From Rhodospirillaceae bacterium (GTDB taxonomy: Bacteria > Pseudomonadota > Alphaproteobacteria > Rhodospirillales > Magnetospirillaceae): DNA of 23,033 nucleotides. A model generated the notes under the pieces. The model did no database searches. It had not been told where the DNA came from and saw only the letters and a list, made by a program, of their open reading frames with translations. This document shows positions 16,213 to 23,001 of this stretch, one piece after another; the first letter of the stretch is position 1; each line of letters opens with the position of its first letter. A program made the position numbers and the translations under genes. The stretch spans positions 1 to 23,033 of the forward strand of contig JASLCK010000053.1 in assembly GCA_030151865.1 (NCBI GenBank), given 5' to 3'.

Positions 16213-17151
16213 ATGACTACGTCCTTGCTCCGCATCGGCACCCGCGGCAGCCCGCTGGCGCTGGCCCAGGCCCACGAGGTGCAGGCGCGCCTCCGCGCCG
16301 CACACCCTGATCTTGCGCCCGAAGGGGCGATCGAGATCATCGTCATCAAAACCACCGGCGATATGGTGCTGGACCGAACCCTGTCCGAAGTGGGCGGGAA
16401 AGGTCTGTTCACCAAGGAAATCGACGAAGCCCAACTGGAAGGCCGTATCGACATCGCGGTCCATTCCATGAAGGATGTCCCGACGGTTCTGCCCGACGGC
16501 CTCAGCCTGCCTTGTATTCTGGAACGCGAAGACGTCCGCGACGCCTTTATGTGCCTGAAGGTCAAGACCCTGGCCGAACTGCCTGCGGGCAGCGTGGTCG
16601 GCACGGCCTCGTTGCGGCGCGGCGCCCAGGTGCTGTTCCGCCGCCCCGACCTTAAGGTCGAACCATTGCGCGGCAATGTCCAGACCCGCATGCGCAAGCT
16701 GGAAGAAGGGGTGGTCGACGCCACCTTGCTGGCCATGGCCGGTTTGCGCCGCCTGGGTCTGGCCGATCGGGTCGCCTCGCAACTCGACACTTCAGAAATG
16801 CTGCCGGCCGTCGCTCAAGGTGCCATCGGCATCACCGCACGCAGCAACGACGAAGCCACTTTGGCGCGTCTGCGTCCGCTGGACCATGCCGACAGCCATG
16901 TCCGAGTTTTGGCCGAACGGGCTTTTCTGGCGGTTCTCGATGGATCGTGCCGGACCCCCATCGGCGGCTTGGCCGAACTGGCGGGCGATGCTTTGACCTT
17001 CCGGGGTCTGGTGATCAAGCCCGACGGCAGCCTGGCCCATGAGCTGACCCTGACCGGCACCCGCGATCAGGCCGAAGCCATCGGGCGGGCAGCGGGCGAG
17101 GAATTGCTGGGCCGTTGCGGCCCTGGTTTCTTCAGCTTCAAGACCGCCTGA
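16213..17151 (+). CDS. hemC: Porphobilinogen deaminase (hydroxymethylbilane synthase)
   Basis: HemC joins four porphobilinogen molecules into hydroxymethylbilane on the way to heme, siroheme, cobalamin and bacteriochlorophyll. The 312-aa product has the N-terminal RIGTRGSPLALAQ, the catalytic-Asp region IDIAVHSMKDVPT, the cofactor-binding arginines in VGTASLRRGAQ and LRGNVQTRM, and Cys246 in GSCRTPIGG. That Cys carries the dipyrromethane cofactor and corresponds to Cys242 in E. coli. The ATG at 16213 places RIGTRGS at the usual distance. The upstream open frame from 15004 is antisense to tsaD and not part of the gene. A strong terminator follows five bases after the stop and separates it from hemD. 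Confidence 0.97.
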   Translation: MTTSLLRIGTRGSPLALAQAHEVQARLRAAHPDLAPEGAIEIIVIKTTGDMVLDRTLSEVGGKGLFTKEIDEAQLEGRIDIAVHSMKDVPTVLPDGLSLPCILEREDVRDAFMCLKVKTLAELPAGSVVGTASLRRGAQVLFRRPDLKVEPLRGNVQTRMRKLEEGVVDATLLAMAGLRRLGLADRVASQLDTSEMLPAVAQGAIGITARSNDEATLARLRPLDHADSHVRVLAERAFLAVLDGSCRTPIGGLAELAGDALTFRGLVIKPDGSLAHELTLTGTRDQAEAIGRAAGEELLGRCGPGFFSFKTA

Positions 17152-17155
17152 AGAC

Positions 17156-17183
17156 AAAAGGGGCGGGTTGACCGCCCCTTTTT
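17156..17183 (+). terminator. Rho-independent terminator between hemC and hemD
   Basis: AAAAGGGGCGG (17156-17166) pairs perfectly with CCGCCCCTTTT (17172-17182) around GTTGA, and one more T follows. It starts five bases after the hemC stop. hemD begins 46 bases further on. Confidence 0.88.
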
Positions 17184-17229
17184 CCACTCTGCCCACTTGC
17201 CCAGGGCCCCTGTATTGGGAAGCCTGACC

Positions 17230-17967
17230 ATGCCCACCGCTCTTGTTACCCGCCCCCGTGAAGATTCCCGCCAAATCTCTGCCGCCTTGGCCGAACGGGG
17301 CTTTCAGGTGCAGGTGGAGCCGTTTCTCGACATTGTTTTGCGTCAGGACCAACGGCTTGATCTGGATGGAGTGCAAGGTTTTTTGGCCACCAGCGCCAAT
17401 GGGGTCCGCGCCCTAGTCGCCAATCAGGCACCTTTGACCCTGCCGCTTTGGGCAGTAGGCGACGCCACCGCCCGGACCGCCCGTGACCTAGGCTTTCAGA
17501 CCGTGGCCAGCGCGGGCGGCGATGTGGAAACCCTGGCGGCCCTGGTGGCCCAAAATATCAACCCTGCCCAAGGGGCCTTGCTGCACGCCGCCGGATCAGC
17601 GGTGGCGGGTGATCTGGCGGGACGGCTGGGGCAGGGTGGGTTTGAAGTGCGCCGTCAGGTTCTGTACGATGCGCAGGCCACCACCGCGTTAAGTCCGGCT
17701 TTGCTGGACAGCCTGGATCACGCGCGGATTGATCTGGCTTTGTTTTTCTCTCCCCGCACGGCAACATCCTTTGTTACCCTGACCCAAGCGGCAGGGCGGG
17801 GGGATGCCTGCCGCAACATGATTGCTTTTGCCTTAAGCGCCGCCGTCGCCCACGAACTGGCGGTGCTGCCCTGGCATCAGGTTTATGTTGCCGCCCATCC
17901 GGATCAGGCCGCCTTGCTGGCGTGCATCGACCGCTTTTTTGGGGCCGATCCGGGCCCGCAACGATAG
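17230..17967 (+). CDS. hemD: Uroporphyrinogen-III synthase
   Basis: HemD closes hydroxymethylbilane into uroporphyrinogen III with inversion of ring D. The 245-aa product has the weakly conserved two-lobe layout of the family: an N-terminal TRPREDSRQISAALAERGF, FLATSANGVRAL in lobe 1, WAVGDATARTARDLGF as the switch into lobe 2, then LLHAAGSAVAGDL and LALFFSPRTATSFV. I chose the ATG at 17230 (MPTALVTRPRE); the longer TTG reading from 17197 begins inside the post-terminator spacer. Sequence identity in this family is always low, but position directly after hemC supports the call. hemY follows 27 bases later. Confidence 0.9.
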   Translation: MPTALVTRPREDSRQISAALAERGFQVQVEPFLDIVLRQDQRLDLDGVQGFLATSANGVRALVANQAPLTLPLWAVGDATARTARDLGFQTVASAGGDVETLAALVAQNINPAQGALLHAAGSAVAGDLAGRLGQGGFEVRRQVLYDAQATTALSPALLDSLDHARIDLALFFSPRTATSFVTLTQAAGRGDACRNMIAFALSAAVAHELAVLPWHQVYVAAHPDQAALLACIDRFFGADPGPQR

Positions 17968-17994
17968 GCACACACGGTTTAAGGGGTTTCCGCG

Positions 17995-19305
17995 ATGATC
18001 CGGCTGTTCTTCTATGTGGCATTGCTGGCCCTGGCGGTTTTCGCCTCGGTCTGGCTGGCCGATCATCCCGGCTCGGTCGCCATCGACTGGCTGGGCTGGC
18101 GGATCGAAACCTCGATGCCGGTGGTGTTGGTAGCCCTGGCAGTGCTGAGTTTCCTGCTGTCGCAGGTCTATCGGCTGATTTCCGCTCTATGGCGACTGCC
18201 TAAGCGTTGGCTGGCGAAACGTCGGGAAAGCCGTCGCCGCAAGGGATATCAGGCCCTGACCGACGGTTTGGCCGCAGCCGCCACCGGCAATGCTAAACAG
18301 GTTCATCGCTTGGCCGGAAAAGCCCGTAAGCTTTTGAACGACCCTGCCCTAACCGCTTATCTGTCGGCCCAAGCCGCGCAATTGACCGGCGACGCCAAGA
18401 CGGCCGCCGACCATTACACCGCCATGCTGGATCGACCGGAAACCACCGCCCTGGGACTGCGCGGTCTGTTGAACCACGCCGTGCAAAATGGCGATGATGC
18501 CCGCGCCCTGGAACTGGCAACCCAAGCCCGCGCCCTCAACCCGGCGGACGAATGGCTGGCCGATTTACTGTTTTCTCTATTGATCAAAACTGGCCGTCTG
18601 CGTGAAGCCCACGAATTGCTGGCGGATGCCGTGCGTCACCATGCCTTGTCTGGCCCCGACGCCGCCCAACGGCGCGCCCATCTGGCAACCGAACGGTCGA
18701 GCCGTGCCCTGCGCGACGGCGATATCCGTGCCGCCATCGATTTTGCCAAACAGGCCATCGGGGCCGACCCATCCTTTGCTCCCGCCGCCGTCAGCATGGC
18801 CGAAGCACAAATGGCCGCCAACAAACCGCGCCGCGCCGCCGCCGCTTTGGAAAAAATCTGGTCGCAACATCCTGCCGAGTCGATCGCCCTGGCTTATGAA
18901 CATCTGGCCCCTGGCGAAGACCCGCTGCAACGGGTGCGCCGATTGGAAAAGCTGATCGCCACCAATCCCAGCCACCCGCTGTCCCACACCGTCATCGCCG
19001 AAGCCGCCTTGCGGGCCCGACTATGGGGCCAAGCCCGCAATCACCTGAACCAAGTCGTGGAAAACAACCCAACCGCCCGGGTGTTCCGCCTGCTGGCGCA
19101 ACTGGAACAAGGGGAGTTTAAAGATCAGGCAGCCGCCCAACGCTGGCTGAATCGCGCCATCGACGCGACGGCTGAACCGACCTGGACCTGTACGCGCTGC
19201 GGCCACAGCACAGCCGAGTGGTCACTGACCTGCCCCAGCTGTGCGACCCCCGCCGCAATGACTTTACAAACGCCCAGCGCCAAACCAACGCAAATCAGCG
19301 CCTGA
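17995..19305 (+). CDS. hemY: HemY-like membrane-anchored TPR protein
   Basis: This is the proteobacterial HemY of the hemCD cluster (TPR type), not the Gram-positive coproporphyrinogen oxidase of the same name; its exact role in tetrapyrrole metabolism is unsettled. The 436-aa product has two membrane segments (about 3-20 and 40-60), a basic stretch KRWLAKRRESRRRKG at the cytoplasmic boundary, and a helical TPR-like repeat region to about residue 390. A C-terminal zinc-ribbon-like site has Cys399, Cys402, Cys413 and Cys416 (CTRC...CPSC), resembling the metal-binding tail of LapB. AAGGGG lies about 9 nt upstream of the ATG. It follows hemD directly, without the Mic60/mitofilin-like gene often found at this point in alphaproteobacteria. 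Confidence 0.9.
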   Translation: MIRLFFYVALLALAVFASVWLADHPGSVAIDWLGWRIETSMPVVLVALAVLSFLLSQVYRLISALWRLPKRWLAKRRESRRRKGYQALTDGLAAAATGNAKQVHRLAGKARKLLNDPALTAYLSAQAAQLTGDAKTAADHYTAMLDRPETTALGLRGLLNHAVQNGDDARALELATQARALNPADEWLADLLFSLLIKTGRLREAHELLADAVRHHALSGPDAAQRRAHLATERSSRALRDGDIRAAIDFAKQAIGADPSFAPAAVSMAEAQMAANKPRRAAAALEKIWSQHPAESIALAYEHLAPGEDPLQRVRRLEKLIATNPSHPLSHTVIAEAALRARLWGQARNHLNQVVENNPTARVFRLLAQLEQGEFKDQAAAQRWLNRAIDATAEPTWTCTRCGHSTAEWSLTCPSCATPAAMTLQTPSAKPTQISA

Positions 19306-19320
19306 CGCCGCATCCAACCC

Positions 19321-19348
19321 TTGCACCCAGCAGGAGAAAGCGTTAGTT
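19321..19348 (+). promoter_or_regulatory. Candidate tRNA-Thr promoter
   Basis: TTGCAC (19321-19326) and TTAGTT (19343-19348) are 16 bases apart and end 14 bases before the tRNA. The -10 is a poor match to TATAAT, so the call rests mainly on position. Read-through from hemY is the alternative. Confidence 0.28.
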
Positions 19349-19362
19349 TCCCCGGCTCGGAC

Positions 19363-19437
<75 letters not shown>

Positions 19438-19444
19438 CCCAATT

Positions 19445-19477
19445 AGCCCGCTAGGTCAATGACTTAGCGGGCTTTTT
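19445..19477 (+). terminator. Terminator after tRNA-Thr
   Basis: AGCCCGCTA (19445-19453) pairs perfectly with TAGCGGGCT (19465-19473), and T's run to 19477. It starts seven bases after the CCA end. Confidence 0.9.
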
Positions 19478-19495
19478 GATGATATGCGATGAAGC

Positions 19496-19523
19496 AACGT
19501 TAAACTTTTCCCATAACGTTAAA
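19496..19523. repeat. Two 9-bp direct repeats AACGTTAAA, 19 bp apart
   Basis: Identical AACGTTAAA copies at 19496-19504 and 19515-19523 each contain the palindrome AACGTT and are about two helical turns apart. No gene starts close downstream on the + strand, and the - strand gene ends at 19645, so a promoter operator role is not obvious. Confidence 0.5.
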
Positions 19524-19581
19524 TTTTTTGACCCGTTTTCTGGGGGTGACATAGGCCGGAAGAACGGGGTTCAGAAACCGG

Positions 19582-19609
19582 AAAGGCCACCCGCGCGGAT
19601 GGCCTTTTT
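19582..19609. terminator. Terminator-like hairpin downstream of the Pro/Tyr-rich gene
   Basis: AAAGGCCA (19582-19589) pairs with TGGCCTTT (19600-19607) around a GC-rich loop. Five T's on the + strand make it best as a + strand terminator. On the - strand it is followed only by TTTCC, so it would be a weaker stop for the gene ending at 19645. Confidence 0.65.
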
Positions 19610-19644
19610 GTGTTCGACATCGTTTGACAGCTTTTCTGCCCCTC

Positions 19645-19971
19645 TCAATAACCCCGGTAATAATAGCCCGGCGCCGGAGCCACGTAATAAGCCGGGGGCG
19701 CACTATAGACCACCGGAGGGGGAGCGTAATAGACCGGGGGCGGCGCGTACACCACAGGCGGCGGGGCGTAATAAACAGGGGGAGCCGGAGCATAATAGGC
19801 CGGAGGAGGTGGCGGGGCCGTGATTGCACTGACCGCGCCGATAACGGCAGCAGCCCCCAACACCCCCAGGAAAGCATCACGGCGCTGACCCTGGCCAGCA
19901 TCGGCGGACATCAACGGCGTTACGGCCATCACGGCCGCAGCGGCAGCACAGATGAAGAAACGCGTTTTCAT
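19645..19971 (-). CDS. Small secreted Pro/Tyr-rich repeat protein
   Basis: The 108-aa product starts with a signal peptide (MKTRFF, then an Ala/Val-rich core, probable cleavage after ADA near residue 25). It then has a short hydrophobic segment (FLGVLGAAAVIGAVSAI) and, from about residue 52, a low-complexity tail built of repeated APPPVYY/APPPVVY units ending in GYYYRGY. The repeat unit is about 7 residues. Such tails occur in alphaproteobacterial exported and surface proteins of unknown role. I do not recognise a named family and assign no function. The ATG at 19969-19971 has GGAG 7 nt upstream, which argues for a real gene. It is divergent from the c-di-GMP protein gene. Confidence 0.75.
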   Translation of the reverse strand: MKTRFFICAAAAAVMAVTPLMSADAGQGQRRDAFLGVLGAAAVIGAVSAITAPPPPPAYYAPAPPVYYAPPPVVYAPPPVYYAPPPVVYSAPPAYYVAPAPGYYYRGY

Positions 19972-20023
19972 GATCTAACTCCGCCTTACAAGCCTGTTCG
20001 ATGATTTTTATGCAGGCCGCTTA

Positions 20024-20052
20024 TTGAAGCGCCCTTTCCAGGCATTAAGAAT
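20024..20052 (+). promoter_or_regulatory. Candidate sigma-70 promoter of the PAS-GGDEF-EAL gene
   Basis: TTGAAG (20024-20029) and AAGAAT (20047-20052) are separated by 17 bases, each matching four of six consensus bases. Transcription would begin near 20059, so the in-frame GTG at 20059 would be leaderless. The ATGs at 20104 and 20221 would have normal leaders. Confidence 0.33.
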
Positions 20053-20220
20053 CATAAGGTGAGAAAACGGCTTTTCCATGACACGAAAAAAGCAATCTCG
20101 GCCATGGATTCTCGGTCGATTGCCGTTTGTGCAAACCTTAACATCCGTTATCCTTACCGTCCTTCGGTCGGCCCGGCCAAGGACAGGCATCTCTGCATAA
20201 AGTGGACGGACCCCGATTCC

Positions 20221-22728
20221 ATGGACCAACCCCGCGATCTCTCCCCCAAGAATGACTGTGGCGCTGCCCTGTCTCGGGGTGATGATCGCCTGAGTCCGGG
20301 CCTTTCTGCTGATTTATGGCGTCTGGTTGGGTCCAATCTGCCTGATGGTCTGATTCTGTTTGATGATGACGGTTTGATCCTGGCGGTCAATCAGATCACT
20401 CAAACCGTTTTCGGCTTCTCCGAAGAAGAATTGGTCGGTCAATCCATCAGCCTGTTACTGCCCCTGGGCGTTGACGTGCGTCGTCTGATTGGGGAGGGAT
20501 TGAGCGATCATCCCGATCCGGAAGAAATTCATTTCTGCAATAAAGACGGCCGCCCGGTGGTGATGGAAACCGCGGTTGGCCGTCTGCCGTCCAACCCGCA
20601 AGGACCTGTCTGGATTGCAGTCCTGCGCACGATCTCTTTCCGCATCAGTACCGAAGATTTGCTGATCGAGGCGGAAAAACGTCTGGGCAGCATCACGTCT
20701 AATCTGCCGGGCGTGGTGTTCCAGCGCCTGATGGAACCCGATGGCCTGATCGGCTATCCGTTCTTTGCCGCCGGGGTCTATGACATCCTGGGTTTCCGGC
20801 CCGAAGAAATTCAGGTCAATGACGAAGGGTGTCTGTCTTTGGTCCATTGGGCAGATCGTGACGACCATTTGCGGGCAATTCGCCAATCCGCGCAAAGCCT
20901 CACCCCCTGCATCGAAGAATTTCGCGCCATTTCCAAGGACGGCAATGTGCTTTGGCTGCGCGGCACCTCGCGCCCCCATGTTCTGCATGACGGCAGTGTC
21001 ATGTGGGATGGCGTGCTGATTGATGTCAGTGATCGCAAGCGGGCGGAACAAACCCTGCAAATGATCATGGATCATGCTGCCGACAGCATCATCACCATCA
21101 ATATAGAAGGCAGCATCGAATCGGCCAACGCTGCCGTCGAACAATTGTTCGGCTATACCGAACGCGAATTGATCGGCCAGCCGGTTTCGCTGTTGATGCC
21201 GGAACCTTATCGCGCCAATCACGACCTGTTCATGCGCCGTTTTCTGGAAAGCGGGATGGGGCAGATCATTGGTCAAGGGCCGCGTGAACTGACCGGGCAA
21301 CGCAAGGACGGCAGCACCTTTCCCCTGGAACTGGCCACCAGCGAAGTCCGCCTGGAATCGCGCCGCCTGTTCATCGGCATCGGACGCGACGTCACCAAGC
21401 GCAAAGAGGCAGAGGAGCAATTGCGCTTCCTGGCTTACTACGACCCGCTGACCCGCGCCGCCAACCGTGCCCTGTTTGTCGAGGAAATGGAAAAGGCCCT
21501 GGGATCAGGCGTGCCGTTTGCCATTCTGTCCTTAGGCATCGACCGGCTGAGCATGATAAACAGTACCCTGGGCCATACGGTCGGGGATCTGGTCTTGCAA
21601 GCTGCCGCCGACCGCATGCGCGAAAATCTGGGACCCAAGGACTTTCTGGCCCGCGCCAGCGGCGACCGTTTCCTTTTGCTGCTGGCCGCCCAATCGGACG
21701 AGAGCGAAACCCTGGCAGCGGTGGATAAGCTGCTGCTGCGTCTGCAAGATCCCATGCAAATCCAAGGGGCTGACTTCGAGATTACCGCCAGTGTCGGCCT
21801 GTGCCTTGCCCCCAGCGACGGCGACAGCGGGGAAGTGCTGGTCAAAAATGCCGATGCCGCCTTGTTGCGGGCCAAAAACAGCGGACCGGGCAGCATCCGT
21901 CGCTTCGACCCGTCGATGAATGAAGGGGCCATCAAGACCCTGTCCTTGCAGCACCGTATGCGCCGCGCCCTGGATCACCACGAATTTATCCCCTATTTCC
22001 AGCCCCAGGTGGAATTGATCGAGGGCCGATTGGTGGGAATGGAAGCCCTGGCTCGCTGGATCAGCCCCGACGGCATGATCTCGCCCGGTGAATTCATTCC
22101 GGTAGCCGAGGAATACGGCCTGATCGACGCCATCAGCGAACAGATGCTGACCGCCTGTTGCCGTCAGATGCGCCAATGGCTGGATGAAGGACTGGATGTG
22201 GTGCCGGTGGCGGTCAATATCTCGGGCCGTCAGTTTCAGCAACCCAAGCGACTGGTCAAATCCCTGGAAACCATCCTGACGGAAACCAGCCTGCCGCCGC
22301 AACTGCTGGAGCTGGAACTGACCGAAAGTTCGGCCATGAGCGATCCTGATGCCGCTATCGCCGTGGTTAAACGACTGAAAGATATGGGATTAGCCAGCGC
22401 CATCGACGATTTTGGCACAGGCTATTCGTCCCTGTCAGTCCTGAAGCGTTTCCCCATCAATAAACTGAAGATCGACCGTTCCTTTGTGATGGATGTAACG
22501 ACCGACAGCAACGACGCGACCATCGTCAACGCCATCATCGCCATGGCCCATGCCCTGAAATTGAAAATCGTTGCCGAAGGGGTTGAAACCATCGACCATC
22601 TGGAGTTCCTGCGGGGGCTCAAATGCGATCAGATCCAGGGATATCTGTTCAGCCGCCCGCTTCCGGCGGCCGACATGCGGGCTATGCTGGCGGAAAAGCG
22701 GCGTATGAAGATTCCAGGCGTCGCCTGA
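20221..22728 (+). CDS. PAS-PAS-PAS-GGDEF-EAL protein, predicted c-di-GMP phosphodiesterase with a FixL-like heme PAS
   Basis: The 835-aa product has PAS1 at about 32-140, a PAS_3-type PAS2 at 152-275, PAS3 at 280-400, GGDEF at 410-560 and EAL at 575-825; no membrane segment is seen. The EAL domain keeps its catalytic set: E608 in EAL, N666, E699 in ELTE, D729-D730, K750, E786/E789 and Q806. It should cut c-di-GMP to pGpG. The cyclase motif is S480-G-D-R-F instead of GGDEF, and the RxxD I-site is missing, so synthesis is unlikely. PAS3 has MPEPYRANHD with His334 where FixL's heme ligand sits, and a GQRKDGSTFP match. I place the start at ATG 20221. ATG 20104 and GTG 20059 are in-frame alternatives; none has a strong ribosome site, and the upstream part looks non-coding. 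Confidence 0.9.
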   Translation: MDQPRDLSPKNDCGAALSRGDDRLSPGLSADLWRLVGSNLPDGLILFDDDGLILAVNQITQTVFGFSEEELVGQSISLLLPLGVDVRRLIGEGLSDHPDPEEIHFCNKDGRPVVMETAVGRLPSNPQGPVWIAVLRTISFRISTEDLLIEAEKRLGSITSNLPGVVFQRLMEPDGLIGYPFFAAGVYDILGFRPEEIQVNDEGCLSLVHWADRDDHLRAIRQSAQSLTPCIEEFRAISKDGNVLWLRGTSRPHVLHDGSVMWDGVLIDVSDRKRAEQTLQMIMDHAADSIITINIEGSIESANAAVEQLFGYTERELIGQPVSLLMPEPYRANHDLFMRRFLESGMGQIIGQGPRELTGQRKDGSTFPLELATSEVRLESRRLFIGIGRDVTKRKEAEEQLRFLAYYDPLTRAANRALFVEEMEKALGSGVPFAILSLGIDRLSMINSTLGHTVGDLVLQAAADRMRENLGPKDFLARASGDRFLLLLAAQSDESETLAAVDKLLLRLQDPMQIQGADFEITASVGLCLAPSDGDSGEVLVKNADAALLRAKNSGPGSIRRFDPSMNEGAIKTLSLQHRMRRALDHHEFIPYFQPQVELIEGRLVGMEALARWISPDGMISPGEFIPVAEEYGLIDAISEQMLTACCRQMRQWLDEGLDVVPVAVNISGRQFQQPKRLVKSLETILTETSLPPQLLELELTESSAMSDPDAAIAVVKRLKDMGLASAIDDFGTGYSSLSVLKRFPINKLKIDRSFVMDVTTDSNDATIVNAIIAMAHALKLKIVAEGVETIDHLEFLRGLKCDQIQGYLFSRPLPAADMRAMLAEKRRMKIPGVA

Positions 22729-22792
22729 TCTTCTCATTCATCTAATTGATTTAAAAAGATTTTTTCCTTTCCACAGACCTTCTGCGACATTC

Positions 22793-22889
22793 GCAGTTAA
22801 GGACGGGCCGCTTTTGCCGCATATGCAGTTGCAAAGAACGCATATGCAGTTGCCCCTCCCTCACTTGTTAATGCATTTGTAGTTGGAAA
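22793..22889. repeat. Direct-repeat array centred on GCAGTTGC/GTAGTTGG
   Basis: CGCATATGCAGTTGC occurs twice without mismatch, at 22818-22832 and 22839-22853, exactly 21 bp apart. A related copy, GCATTTGTAGTTGGAAA (22873-22889), matches the first copy's GCATATGCAGTTGCAAA at 14 of 17 bases. A weaker one, CGCAGTTAAGG, begins at 22792. The AGTT cores start at 22795, 22827, 22848 and 22881, giving spacings of 32, 21 and 33 bp, close to whole helical turns. This is typical of an array of binding sites for one protein. Confidence 0.75.
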
Positions 22890-22907
22890 AGGCGGATTTC
22901 CAACTAC
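22879..22907. repeat. Perfect 11-bp inverted repeat GTAGTTGGAAA / TTTCCAACTAC
   Basis: The arms at 22879-22889 and 22897-22907 are exact complements around a 7-nt loop (AGGCGGA). The left arm is the end of the third array copy, so the right arm is an inverted copy of the same motif. It could be a dimer operator or an RNA hairpin. Confidence 0.8.
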
Positions 22908-22934
22908 ATCCGAAGACGGTTTTCTCCGCTTTTT
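22887..22934 (+). terminator. Terminator-like stem competing with the inverted repeat
   Basis: AAAAGGCGGA (22887-22896) can pair along ten positions (one G-U) with TCCGCTTTTT (22925-22934), with a CCG-AAGA-CGG stem inside the loop and the T run at the 3' end. It shares bases 22887-22889 with the 11-bp inverted repeat and uses that hairpin's loop, so the two folds exclude each other. It may be a terminator for the EAL gene or an attenuator. Confidence 0.45.
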
Positions 22935-22970
22935 GGACGTAAACCGGCGGATAGGGAGCAAAATGTCATA

Positions 22971-23001
22971 GTCTCAATTACTTGCAGAGCAATGCTGAGA
23001 C
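22971..23001. other. Two-part hairpin GTCTCA...TTGC-AGA-GCAA...TGAGAC
   Basis: GTCTCA (22971-22976) pairs with TGAGAC (22996-23001), and an inner TTGC (22982-22985) pairs with GCAA (22989-22992) around AGA, with an internal loop between the stems. No T tract follows. It could be a leader structure for a gene beyond the window. Confidence 0.4.

Noticed and set aside
20008..20229. 73-aa - strand open frame between the Pro/Tyr gene and the EAL gene
   Set aside because: It has no motif, overlaps the likely promoter and 5' end of the EAL gene, and shows no convincing ribosome site.
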